From Aquimarina brevivitae (lineage in GTDB: Bacteria; Bacteroidota; Bacteroidia; Flavobacteriales; Flavobacteriaceae): DNA of 64,000 bases. The notes beneath the pieces are model-generated. The model saw only the letters and a program-made list of their open reading frames with translations. It did not search any database and was not told the DNA's origin. Made by a program: the position numbers and the translations under genes. How positions within the stretch are numbered: position 1 is the stretch's first letter; each line of letters opens with the position of its first letter. Of this stretch, positions 44,577-54,011 are shown piece after piece. The stretch lies in contig NZ_SGXE01000007.1 of the NCBI RefSeq assembly GCF_004216895.1, forward strand, positions 62,001-126,000, in the 5' to 3' direction.

Positions 44577-47312
44577 TTACAAATTATACCGTAATCTAAA
44601 GGTGAGAAATCGCGGCTGAATAAAAGTTTGTGTTAAGGACACAAAAAGATTGGTAGCACTGTTATTGACTCTAGCATCGATGTCTAAAATGTTAGTGGCT
44701 TTGATTTCGTACTCCCATTTAGCATCACGATCTTTTTTGTAGGACAACGAAGCATTCCAAGTTTGAAAAGAATCGGCCTCCCCTCCTTCTCTTCTCTGTT
44801 CTGTATAGGTATAATCCGTAATAAAGGTGAAGGATTTAAAAATATAGGCGTCAAAATCAATGGAGGGTGCGTGAGTATAAAAGGTGGTCTCGTTGGATCC
44901 CTGATTGTTATTAGCGATGGCATAATTATATCGAACGCTTATATTAGGAGCGGTCTTAAAATTAGTACGTAACCCTGGAGTATAACTTTGTGTAAAACCT
45001 TCGTTTACTGATCTTCGCCCTTGTATGAACTGGTTTATCTTGGTATAGGATAAATTGGTGTTCAATGTCGCTCTGATTTTACCAAATGTACGTTGTACCC
45101 TACCGAAAGCGGACACACTTTCGTCCGCAAAAGCGGAGTTAAAAAAAGTACTGGTCCGTATTACATTTTCAAAATTGGTAAGCCCTCGTATTTGATCTAT
45201 GTTTTTGACGTAAGCTACTCTTGCAAATACATTGGTATAATTGAACAGGTTAAAACTAGAATAAAAAAGACTTACGTTATGCGATAGTGCATTTTGCAAC
45301 TCAGGTTCCCCGAACTGTATATTATTAAAGTTATTGATGACCAATCCCTGAGCCAAGCGAGTTACATCCGTAAATTGATTGCGCATATCATATCTAAACG
45401 TTAGGCTTTCATTTTTCTTAAACTGAATACGGGTTTCAAAATCAGGTAATACTCGAAAAAAATTGTCTTTAAATTCCTGCCCAAACTGCATGTTTTTATT
45501 TCCATATGCGTGTATGGAAGCTCCGGGGGTTATGATAAATATTCCGGCTTTAAACCGGTAATGTATACCAGCATACAAGTCGCTAAAATTGTATTCGGTA
45601 TCATTGACTGCCAAACCATCATTAATTATTGGTGTCGGGTCAAATTGATTATTAGCGTCTAAAAATTGAAAGAGTCTTGAATCAAAGCGTTGCTGACTCA
45701 AAATAGTACCAAATGTAAGATTCAAATTACTTTTGGCATTGATAATATAAAAATAATCCAATTTAGCATCCAATTGATTCGATTTGATACGACGATCCTG
45801 ACCTAAATTGTAGTTGTTCAAACTTTGATCTAAGCCTAAGGCTTCTGCAGTGGTATCATAGGGATCTTTATCATTAGGATCTGTTTCATTGTTATTGGTT
45901 GGATCATTCGCCAAAACAGCATTGTAAAATGGGTCTTCATCTTTCAACAAATGTTGTACTTCTAAGGCAAAAATATTATCCTCATCAAGGGTATAATAAT
46001 AATTTAAACTTTGATTAATACTAAAAGGGGTTGCGTCCTCGGCCTCCAAAGAATTTCCGATTACTGAAGAAGTAAAATTTTGGTTTTGAATATCCTTTGA
46101 AACACGACCCAAAATATCATAATCGATTTGATTATTCACATTGGGTTTATAGGATGCACTTAATTTTAATAATCCCTGATCTGATCGTTCTTGCGTGCGT
46201 TGTTCTGTTGCTTCATCAGGTATGCCAAGATCCGCATCCGTATATTCCACAAAATTAGTCTGCCGAGATGTTAGACGATTGACATTAAAAATAGCAAAAC
46301 CACTTAGATCTAAAGCCTTAGTCGGAGAATAACTAAAATTCGCTGCTCCCAATTGATTTTCAATTTCTACTGCATTGTTTTGGTTGGTAATAAAGTTTAG
46401 GCTATTGTCTCCTAAATTGATAGTGGTACCACTACTTCTACTAGGGGCTCTAAAGCCACCGCCAAAATTTCGTATATCTCTACGAGAAAGTGCAATTTCT
46501 CCTGTGTTATTAAAATCTCCTATAAAATTGATGGTATATTTAGGACTGTAGTAAAACAGTTTGGGTTGGGCCAGGTATAAGTTTTCATTTGGAGAGGCTC
46601 CTCCTCCTACGGTGACATTACCAAACCAAAAGTTTTCTTTGCCTTCTTTTAGTTTAATATTGAGTGCCACATTATCTTGATTATTAGTGACACTGCGCAA
46701 TTGGCCAACCTCAGCATAATTACGAAGCACCTGGACTTTGTCTACTGCATTTGAAGGAATATTTTTGGTGGCTACCTTGGTATCTCCATCAAAAAAATCC
46801 TTTCCATTAACCATTAATTTATTCACCACTTTACCTTCGACCTCGACTTGTCCGTTTTCATTGATTTCTACTCCAGGTAAATTTTCAAGCACATCTTCTA
46901 ACTTACGTTCCGTACCGGTATTAAAAGAGTCAGCGTTGTAAATTAAAGTATCCCCTTTAACCGTTACAGGCATTTCATAGGTCAATTCTACAGCGTCTAA
47001 GGTATTTTCTAATTCTAAGGTGATGTTTTTAGTAATATCGCTTTCTTTAACCGAAATGACTTCTTCATAGGGTTGCATCCCCACATAATTTGCGGTAAGC
47101 TTAAAGGTGGTATTTTTTTTCAGGTTTAAAACATATTTTCCATTTTGATCCGTTGCGGAATAGGCTTCAAGAATATTCGTTTCTTGATTAATAGCCACCA
47201 CATTGGCTAATTCTAATGGATTGTTTAAACTGTCTTTGACGACCCCTTGTACTTTGATTTGTGCGAAAATACTATTGGAAATCAATAGTATCAAAATGGT
47301 AAGTATTCTCAT
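44577..47312 (-). CDS. Outer membrane beta-barrel protein with carboxypeptidase-like domain
   Basis: A 911-residue outer membrane protein. Signal peptide 1-17. Residues about 20-105 form a carboxypeptidase-regulatory-like (CarbopepD_reg-2) domain (VQGVVKDSLNNPLELANVVA, GKYVLNLKKNTTFKLTANYV). A plug-like part with the TonB-type motif LPGVEINENGQVEVEGKVV and NKLMVNGKDFFDGDTK follows. The long barrel ends with an aromatic-rich stretch (FRLRYNL). It belongs to the outer membrane beta-barrel family seen next to GLPGLI genes, and indeed a GLPGLI gene lies 41 bp upstream. The substrate is not evident. Confidence 0.88.
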   Translation of the reverse strand: MRILTILILLISNSIFAQIKVQGVVKDSLNNPLELANVVAINQETNILEAYSATDQNGKYVLNLKKNTTFKLTANYVGMQPYEEVISVKESDITKNITLELENTLDAVELTYEMPVTVKGDTLIYNADSFNTGTERKLEDVLENLPGVEINENGQVEVEGKVVNKLMVNGKDFFDGDTKVATKNIPSNAVDKVQVLRNYAEVGQLRSVTNNQDNVALNIKLKEGKENFWFGNVTVGGGASPNENLYLAQPKLFYYSPKYTINFIGDFNNTGEIALSRRDIRNFGGGFRAPSRSSGTTINLGDNSLNFITNQNNAVEIENQLGAANFSYSPTKALDLSGFAIFNVNRLTSRQTNFVEYTDADLGIPDEATEQRTQERSDQGLLKLSASYKPNVNNQIDYDILGRVSKDIQNQNFTSSVIGNSLEAEDATPFSINQSLNYYYTLDEDNIFALEVQHLLKDEDPFYNAVLANDPTNNNETDPNDKDPYDTTAEALGLDQSLNNYNLGQDRRIKSNQLDAKLDYFYIINAKSNLNLTFGTILSQQRFDSRLFQFLDANNQFDPTPIINDGLAVNDTEYNFSDLYAGIHYRFKAGIFIITPGASIHAYGNKNMQFGQEFKDNFFRVLPDFETRIQFKKNESLTFRYDMRNQFTDVTRLAQGLVINNFNNIQFGEPELQNALSHNVSLFYSSFNLFNYTNVFARVAYVKNIDQIRGLTNFENVIRTSTFFNSAFADESVSAFGRVQRTFGKIRATLNTNLSYTKINQFIQGRRSVNEGFTQSYTPGLRTNFKTAPNISVRYNYAIANNNQGSNETTFYTHAPSIDFDAYIFKSFTFITDYTYTEQRREGGEADSFQTWNASLSYKKDRDAKWEYEIKATNILDIDARVNNSATNLFVSLTQTFIQPRFLTFRLRYNL

Positions 47313-47353
47313 TAATTAGCGTAGTGCATTTGTTTTTTATTCAACTATTTGGA

Positions 47354-48178
47354 TTACCTACCTGGTCTTCGTCTTCCTCGATTTTCTCGCATTTCCTGCA
47401 TTTTTGCAGTGATAATCTCCTTGTATTCTTCTTTAGTTACCTCTTTTCCACGTTTTGGAGCTTCGATTTCAATTTTTTCATCCGGATTCATCACAACCTT
47501 AAAGCATAGCATAGTGGTATTACCGACATTTACTTCCAAAATTAAACCTGGAAGACCATAATACTCGGATGGACCATTACTTACCGGAATCTGCAAAGTG
47601 TACCAAGCTGTAATCTCGGTCACAGGGACCTCATCTGGTGCTTCTTCGTTTGTAGCTGCTCTTAACTCACTCCAACTAAATTCATACCAGGACAACTGCT
47701 CTGAAGGAATAGTAGCAGTTGCTTTATAACAAGTATATCCTCCTATTTGTTTAGTTTCTGCCCCCATCGTCCATTGAATCGGAATGAGTGCATCTTGTAC
47801 CAAAAACACCTTGCCATAAAACTCTTGGTTTTGGACTAGCGTCTTTGATTTTATGTTTTTATACTGTTCTCCAGGCGAAAAATTTTTACCCCAAGAATCA
47901 GTGGCTCCTGACAAAGCATCAACATCTAATTTTTCATCTTCTTTATAGACCGATTCCTCTTTATTAAAAGTTAAGATATAGGTTTTCTCTAATCGATTTT
48001 TGAGGCGAGCCATCACTTGCTTTTTTTGAGCTTCACTCAACCTGGCACCCCAGCGACCTAGCTCCATAGTTGATTTTGAATAGTAATATGCCTTTCCTTG
48101 AAAATCCTGAGCTTTGACACTCCAAGCGGTAAAAAATACTAAGATACCAATGCCAAAACTAACCCATTGTGTTTTCAT
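47354..48178 (-). CDS. GLPGLI family protein
   Basis: A 274-residue exported protein, with a signal peptide (cut after WSVKAQ). The family is named from a motif, seen here as YYGLPGLILEVN. The mature part is a beta-rich envelope protein of unknown role. The C-terminus is basic, ending NRGRRRPGR. It lies 41 bp upstream of the outer membrane beta-barrel gene, the usual pairing in Bacteroidota. I infer the two act together at the outer membrane. Confidence 0.92.
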   Translation of the reverse strand: MKTQWVSFGIGILVFFTAWSVKAQDFQGKAYYYSKSTMELGRWGARLSEAQKKQVMARLKNRLEKTYILTFNKEESVYKEDEKLDVDALSGATDSWGKNFSPGEQYKNIKSKTLVQNQEFYGKVFLVQDALIPIQWTMGAETKQIGGYTCYKATATIPSEQLSWYEFSWSELRAATNEEAPDEVPVTEITAWYTLQIPVSNGPSEYYGLPGLILEVNVGNTTMLCFKVVMNPDEKIEIEAPKRGKEVTKEEYKEIITAKMQEMRENRGRRRPGR

Positions 48179-48462
48179 TTGTGTAAATTTTTGTTTAACG
48201 AATATACATTAATACTCAACAAACAAATGTTTTTTATTAAAACATTAACGGTATAATAACTTTTGAAAATAAGCCCCATAAATTACTGAAAATAAAGAAA
48301 CTAAAATTATTCATCATCCATTTTGATTAAGACTAGCTAGTATTAGACTCGTTGATGCCTAAAAGGTTTAACATAAAATATTGGAATATGGGGGTAGGGA
48401 TATCCTAAAGTACTTCGTCATATAAATGTAATCCGCAATACAAATATTGATAATAGAACATT

Positions 48463-49731
48463 ATGACTTATAAAATTACACCTTCCTTTTTCATTGGCTG
48501 TTTTCTCTTCGTGGTAACTAATACCAGCTTTGCTCAACTTAGTAACCGATCCTATATATTTGGACATAGCTTAGTCAATCACAGCGCTGATCAGACTACT
48601 CAAAATCGCAGTAATATCCCTGATTGGTTACATTTATTAGCAGAACAAGCGGGAAATGATTACGCTGTTGATGGGCAATTTAACTTTTTACCTTTTCAAC
48701 AATTGCCACCTATTTATCATTGGAGTTTTATCGATGCCCAAAGGGCCAGAACAGATGAATCCAATACTGATTTTGGTAGTATCGATTACGATAATGTCAT
48801 TGTGACTTTAGCCAATTTTATACAACCCTCCTCTGCACCTTCAGACAATGCGTTTTGCGACCAACAATATATCAATAACTGTAATGAAGACCCTAACGCC
48901 CTAAGCTCTGTTGAGGCAGTAGTAAGAATCTTAGATTTTGCACGACAAGAAGAACCTACTATTGATTTTTACATTTACGAAAACTGGCCCGAATTTTACG
49001 GCACCTTTCCTCCTACTTCAGATGAAGAAGAAGCCACTGAATTTGGAGCATTTTATGATTATACTCGAGGGGATTTTCATAATTGGTGGATTGATCTGCA
49101 GGACGAAGTTCTTGCAGCTAGACCAGATTCTAACGTTAAATTAATACCTGTAGGACCTATATTGGCAGATTTATTTTCGGACACCGGTATCCTAGCGGAT
49201 ATTCCTGCTGCCACTTTGTACGAAGATGCTGCCCCACACGGTTATCCGGTAGTGTATTTTTTAACCGCACTTATACATTATTCCGTATTATATGGAGAGC
49301 AACCACCAGCCGACTTTCAATTTCCTGATGAAAACTTAGCTGCGCCTATTCGGATTCCAGATTTGGTAAAAAACAACTACAATACTATTGTAAGTTATAT
49401 ATGGGACCGATTACAGGACTACACCTTTGCTAGCGGAGAAAGTAGAGTTTTTGTTAATGACCCCACCTTATCTGTTGATGAACTGAGCTTACAACAAGAA
49501 AAGATTTTATTATATCCAAATCCGGGTTCTGAGCGTTTTATGCTAAGGGTGCCACAAAATACAGCTTTTCCCATATCATTACATATCGTAAATACCTTAG
49601 GGCAATTAGTTGAAAATATTTCAATTACCGATCCTCAATTAACCGAATTTCGTTTTAATAAAAAGGGAACGTTTTTTGTTAATGTACAGGGAGAACAGTT
49701 TTCGGACACCATTAAAATGGTAGTGCAGTAA
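48463..49731 (+). CDS. T9SS cargo protein with SGNH-hydrolase-like core
   Basis: A 422-residue secreted protein, signal peptide 1-24 (TNTSFAQ). The core begins RSYIFGHSLVNHSAD, with GHSL in place of the GDSL of block I and the Ser kept. Later LYEDAAPHGYPVVYFLTALIHYSVLYG resembles the block V Asp-His region. VTLANFIQPSS and IDFYIYENWPEF support the SGNH fold. The catalytic triad is probably present, but the D-H spacing (DAAPH) is one longer than DxxH. The C-terminus (ILLYPNPGSERFMLRVPQNT and TFFVNVQGEQFSDTIKMVV) is a type A T9SS sorting domain, so it is released or bound at the surface. The substrate is unknown. Confidence 0.75.
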   Translation: MTYKITPSFFIGCFLFVVTNTSFAQLSNRSYIFGHSLVNHSADQTTQNRSNIPDWLHLLAEQAGNDYAVDGQFNFLPFQQLPPIYHWSFIDAQRARTDESNTDFGSIDYDNVIVTLANFIQPSSAPSDNAFCDQQYINNCNEDPNALSSVEAVVRILDFARQEEPTIDFYIYENWPEFYGTFPPTSDEEEATEFGAFYDYTRGDFHNWWIDLQDEVLAARPDSNVKLIPVGPILADLFSDTGILADIPAATLYEDAAPHGYPVVYFLTALIHYSVLYGEQPPADFQFPDENLAAPIRIPDLVKNNYNTIVSYIWDRLQDYTFASGESRVFVNDPTLSVDELSLQQEKILLYPNPGSERFMLRVPQNTAFPISLHIVNTLGQLVENISITDPQLTEFRFNKKGTFFVNVQGEQFSDTIKMVVQ

Positions 49732-50055
49732 AACAAGCAACCTAGCTACATCATAGAAGCAATTTCATAAAGCTAACTGACGATAACTTTAATCCACTAA
49801 GGCTAGACAATAGCAGCAATGGAAAATAGGGATCTCTGGTTAGCTTTTTTACTATATTATATGATCCATACTTATAATGTGCATTCACTTTCCATCGTAT
49901 ACAATCTCTTAGCCTTGTAGTACTCTTTTTTTTAGGTAATACCGTTATATTTGCCCTATGGAACTTTTAATACCTTGTATTACTTTCCAATGCGTGTCGC
50001 TTATCTGGTTGCTTTGCACAGGTGATATTGTAATCCATGGTAAAAACAAATAACA
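49732..50055 (+). other. 324-bp leader region of the TonB receptor gene
   Basis: No gene of note. A -7 box TATATTTG lies at 49946-49953. A 31-codon open frame, ATG 49958 to stop 50053, ends 2 bp before the receptor ATG. Because the box would place transcription start near that ATG, the small frame is probably not translated, but it could be a leader peptide. I see no clear regulator site such as a Fur box. Confidence 0.45.
49946..49953 (+). promoter_or_regulatory. Candidate -7 box (TATATTTG) for the TonB-dependent receptor
   Basis: TATATTTG matches TAnnTTTG, 103 bp before the receptor ATG. A good -33 element is not seen (nearest TTG at 49915-49917 is too far). Confidence 0.4.
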
Positions 50056-52233
50056 ATGAAAATTAATATAGTAAGCTTTTGGCTTATAATTTCTTGTATC
50101 ACCCTAGCTAATGCGCAACAAAATCAACTTAAAATTAAGGTAGTTGCGGAGACTACCCAATCTCCTTTACCTGGAGCTTCTGTAGTTATTGAAAATACCA
50201 ATCAAGGAGGTATGACAACTATGGATGGGTGGGTAACATTTGACCAATTAGCAACCAAAGAATATACCTTTGTCATATCATTTCTTGGATATCAAACAGT
50301 AGAAAAAATTATCCAAGTCAAAGGAAATCAAGAAGTAGTTATTTCCTTAAAACAGGATACAGATGCTTTAGAAACTATTGTTATACAAACCAACCGAAGT
50401 ACACGAACTATCAAGAAAATTCCAACAAGAATTGAATTTATTGGTGGCGAAGAATTGATGGAGAAGAATATGATGAATTCCACCAATATCTCTATGGTAC
50501 TTAGGGAAAGTACGGGTATTCAAATGCAACAAACCTCGTTGAGTAGCGGCAATTCTAATATTCGTATACAGGGACTGGATGGTAGATATACCCAATTACT
50601 GAGAGATGGTTTTCCGCTATATGGAGGATTCTCTAGTGGCTTAAGTATTATGCAAATACCTCCTTTAGATATCAAGCAATTTGAAATCATCAAAGGAAGC
50701 TCCTCTACACTTTATGGCGGTGGAGCCATTGCCGGACTTGTCAATCTGGTGTCCAAAACCCCAGAAGAAGATCCTGAATTAGATCTAATGTTTACCCAAA
50801 CCCAGGCACTCGGAAGTACTGCAAATGTTTTTTATAGTGAACGAAACAACAAATTTGGTTGGACACTTTACGGATCTGGAAATTATCAAAAAGCCTATGA
50901 TCCGGATGATGATAATTTTAGCAACTTACCCGAAACCACTTCGGTGAGTTTTAATCCGAAGCTTTTTTACTATCCCTCAGAAAAAACCACGTTTTGGATA
51001 GGCCTCAACGGAACCTATGATCAAAGAACGGGGGGTGATATGACTGCTATAGCGGATTCGAGTGCTGATTTATATACAGAAAAAAACACATCTAAAAGAG
51101 TTAGCTCTCAATTAGCCTTTACTACAAAAATTGATTCGTTGAAATCGGTAACTATTAAAAATAGCGTTTCCTATTTTGATAGAGCGCTGGAGCTACCTGA
51201 CTTAAACTTTATCGGCACCCAATGGAATTCTTTCAGCGAAGTCAATTATAACAGCAATGGTAGAAACACAGACTGGGTACTAGGAGCAAACGTATACACC
51301 ACCTCTTTTAACGAAGAGTCAACGTCTATTGAAAGAGATCAACAAGATATTACCTATGGAGCCTTTGTCAATTCAATTGCTGATTTATCCGAACAGTGGA
51401 TTTTAGAAGCAGGTTTGAGAACAGATTATGCAGAGGACTGGGGATTATTTGCCCTACCTAGACTATCACTACTTTTTAAAAACGACAAAGGATTTTCGAG
51501 TAGAATTGGAGGAGGATTAGGATATAAAATACCTACCTTATTTACAGAAGCCGCAGAATCCATTTTTTACAGAAATGTGCTGCCGATTGATAAAAATATA
51601 TTGGAAGCAGAGCAATCTTTTGGCGGCAATCTCGATTTCAATTATCAAACCATGCTTTTTGAAACCATTGGTCTCAGCTTCAATCAATTATTTTATGTAA
51701 CGGCTATCAAAAATGCATTGCTTTTAAATAGTGTTGGTGACGATCAATTACAATTTGAAAATGCTATCGACAACATTGTAAGTAAAGGAGCAGAAACGAA
51801 TATCAAGTTTAGTTATAAAGACTTTAGATGGTTTTTAAACTATGCCCTTATAGATACGCGACTGACCTATTTGCCCGGGAATCCTCAAAAACCGCTAACC
51901 GCAAGACATAATGCCGGTAGTGTTGTTATGTATGAATCCGAAAAATGGAGATTTGGATTTGAAACCTATTATATAGGCGAGCAGGTACTTTCCAACGGAA
52001 ATGAAACTACAGATTATGTATTGATGGGATTATTAGGGGTTAGAAATTTTGATTGGGGAAGTATATATATGAATTTTGAAAACTTTACGGATCGTAGACA
52101 AACCCGCTTTACGCCTTTAGTACTTCCTCCAAGAGATAATCCTACCTTTACTGAAATTTATGCTCCTGCTGAAGGTTTTATCCTAAGTTTAGGAATCATT
52201 ATCAAACCTTTTGGCAACGAGGGACATCACTAG
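50056..52233 (+). CDS. TonB-dependent receptor
   Basis: A 725-residue outer membrane receptor. The signal peptide ends near ANAQQ. A carboxypeptidase-like beta domain (about 25-110, PGASVVIENTNQGGMTTMDG) precedes the plug (about 125-240): IRIQGLDGRYTQLLRDGFPL and EIIKGSSSTLYGGGAIAGLVNLVSK split into the plug signature. The barrel fills the rest and ends LGIIIKPFGNEGHH. It imports an unknown substrate using TonB energy. The plug motif is close to those of metal, cobalamin or siderophore receptors, so iron-complex uptake is possible but not shown. No neighbouring lipoprotein of the SusD kind is present, so glycan uptake is unlikely. Confidence 0.92.
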   Translation: MKINIVSFWLIISCITLANAQQNQLKIKVVAETTQSPLPGASVVIENTNQGGMTTMDGWVTFDQLATKEYTFVISFLGYQTVEKIIQVKGNQEVVISLKQDTDALETIVIQTNRSTRTIKKIPTRIEFIGGEELMEKNMMNSTNISMVLRESTGIQMQQTSLSSGNSNIRIQGLDGRYTQLLRDGFPLYGGFSSGLSIMQIPPLDIKQFEIIKGSSSTLYGGGAIAGLVNLVSKTPEEDPELDLMFTQTQALGSTANVFYSERNNKFGWTLYGSGNYQKAYDPDDDNFSNLPETTSVSFNPKLFYYPSEKTTFWIGLNGTYDQRTGGDMTAIADSSADLYTEKNTSKRVSSQLAFTTKIDSLKSVTIKNSVSYFDRALELPDLNFIGTQWNSFSEVNYNSNGRNTDWVLGANVYTTSFNEESTSIERDQQDITYGAFVNSIADLSEQWILEAGLRTDYAEDWGLFALPRLSLLFKNDKGFSSRIGGGLGYKIPTLFTEAAESIFYRNVLPIDKNILEAEQSFGGNLDFNYQTMLFETIGLSFNQLFYVTAIKNALLLNSVGDDQLQFENAIDNIVSKGAETNIKFSYKDFRWFLNYALIDTRLTYLPGNPQKPLTARHNAGSVVMYESEKWRFGFETYYIGEQVLSNGNETTDYVLMGLLGVRNFDWGSIYMNFENFTDRRQTRFTPLVLPPRDNPTFTEIYAPAEGFILSLGIIIKPFGNEGHH

Positions 52234-52253
52234 TTTTAACTTATTAGAATGTA

Positions 52254-54011
52254 TTAAGAGTTCAGTTTAGGCGCTAACCAAAGGTAACCCAACCCTATCA
52301 TCGCTATGCCGAATAGCCATAGCAGATTGACAGGTCGCTTTTGGTTGGTTTGCTTTGTTTGGGCTGTAGCTTGATTAAAGTACCTACTATTTGCCTGGCG
52401 TGTCTGATAATGATCAAGTGTTTGCCAGTAGTGTGTATCTGATACATAAAAACTAAAGGTGGCTAGTGTATCTTTCGTAAAGTATAACTGCTGCCAGCCT
52501 GGTTCCTTAGGATAAAGAACACCCTTCCATTTTTCTTCAATGACCAGGTCGTTTCGTAAAGGAATATAATATCCCTTATCACTCCGTAGTTCTTGATTGT
52601 TTTTGGCATAGACCGTAAATTCAAAAGGTTCATCCGGGTATGCAAGTATTTTGCTGGTTTCAAAATCCGCAGCACTTTGTTTTCTTTTGGCTAAAGTGCT
52701 CAATATGGAAGACCATAACTCTTGATAAGCATCATCTTTACCAACCAATTGCAGCGTATAACTTGAAGCTATTAGAGAGGTACCCACCCTACCTTTTTGC
52801 CAGGCCTTAAAGGCAACAACTGGTTCATTGTTGATAGTGGTTATTATGGGGTAAATAGTATTTGTATTAGCAAAAACTTTTTTAAACTTTTCGACTTCAA
52901 CCTTTTGAGTAGTGATAGCAAGCTCTGCTTTAGATGTACTGTGGTTTACCCACTTAAATCCGCCAAAATTATCACTACTATTCACCATATAATCATCAGG
53001 TTGTATGAATAGGCCTAATCCGTTTTGCGTTATTTGAGTTTTAATCAACTCTTGAGCAGTTTGACCTAAATTTAAAAAGGCTCGATAATCAGCAATAACA
53101 AGGTCTATATCCTCTAAAAAAGTAGGATCTTGATACGCTACAGGGACTTTGGGAGTATTAAGGAATTCATACTTAAATTTAGCCTTTGTAATTTTAGTTC
53201 TAAGTAAAACCTGATGTCCCTCTGCCGCCAAATAATTTTTTAAGTAACGTGTTTCAAAGGAAGGGGCACTATTAAGAATCAAGATTTTGAGTGCATTAGG
53301 TTCTTCCACCCTAAGGGGTAAAACATCAGTGTTTATTAAATTCCCTATACTATCTTTTTCTTCTATCGTAAATAAATAGTTACCTACCACTTTTGGTTTG
53401 GCGCTGAGCTCAATTAAGGTATCCTTGGTTTCTGAGAACACCACAGAATCCAACGCTATCCCGGTTTGATCTTTCAATACCAATTTTGATTGCAGCTTTG
53501 GCTGAAGATAAAGTCCTTTGAACTTTAGTCTTTTTCCTAAAGCTACCTTATTATCATACTTCAGTTTTATAATACCTTTTAAAGGCTTACCCGGTAAAAA
53601 AACCACAGCATGCTTTTGTAATTTCCAAAAATCGTGTGTTGCAATTCCGTCGCCTAATAGAAAAACTGTATCTGAACTGAGCGATTGCAAACTGCTTTCT
53701 TCCTCGGGATCATATTGTATAATTTTCGCTTTTCTATGTCTTTTTTTAAGGCTATCTAGGACTTGTTCATTATAATTTGAGGTTAGTACAATTACTTTTT
53801 TGTTATTTTTAGGTGAGCTCGTTTTTTGAGGTTGAAGCGCGGCAATACTTAATACAAGTATTACTACCATACCTATTATACTATTAAGTATCCAATACTT
53901 TTTGTTTGCAGTTTTATATTCCTTATACACGAAAAGTATCCCTAATAGCAAACCTGCTATTAGCACAGACCACAACCAATCTCCGTTAGCAAAAGAATAG
54001 CTACTATTCAT
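52254..54011 (-). CDS. Large membrane-anchored protein of the MoxR-vWA operon
   Basis: A 585-residue protein, last gene of the operon. ATG 54011 is preferred to TTG 54020; the ATG overlaps the upstream stop by 8 bases, indicating translational coupling. Helices at about 10-27 and 39-57 and near the C-terminus (about 560-580) frame a large beta-rich extracytoplasmic domain. In this domain ILILNSAPSFETRYLKNYLA and IDLVIADYRAF match the glutaminase-like part of vWA-operon membrane proteins. No catalytic residues can be assigned. It presumably helps form the complex moved by MoxR. Confidence 0.8.
   Translation of the reverse strand: MNSSYSFANGDWLWSVLIAGLLLGILFVYKEYKTANKKYWILNSIIGMVVILVLSIAALQPQKTSSPKNNKKVIVLTSNYNEQVLDSLKKRHRKAKIIQYDPEEESSLQSLSSDTVFLLGDGIATHDFWKLQKHAVVFLPGKPLKGIIKLKYDNKVALGKRLKFKGLYLQPKLQSKLVLKDQTGIALDSVVFSETKDTLIELSAKPKVVGNYLFTIEEKDSIGNLINTDVLPLRVEEPNALKILILNSAPSFETRYLKNYLAAEGHQVLLRTKITKAKFKYEFLNTPKVPVAYQDPTFLEDIDLVIADYRAFLNLGQTAQELIKTQITQNGLGLFIQPDDYMVNSSDNFGGFKWVNHSTSKAELAITTQKVEVEKFKKVFANTNTIYPIITTINNEPVVAFKAWQKGRVGTSLIASSYTLQLVGKDDAYQELWSSILSTLAKRKQSAADFETSKILAYPDEPFEFTVYAKNNQELRSDKGYYIPLRNDLVIEEKWKGVLYPKEPGWQQLYFTKDTLATFSFYVSDTHYWQTLDHYQTRQANSRYFNQATAQTKQTNQKRPVNLLWLFGIAMIGLGYLWLAPKLNS

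Noticed and set aside
49958-50053. 31-codon frame before the TonB receptor as a gene
   Set aside because: Its ATG falls at the expected transcript start, so translation is unlikely; kept only as a possible leader in the region entry.
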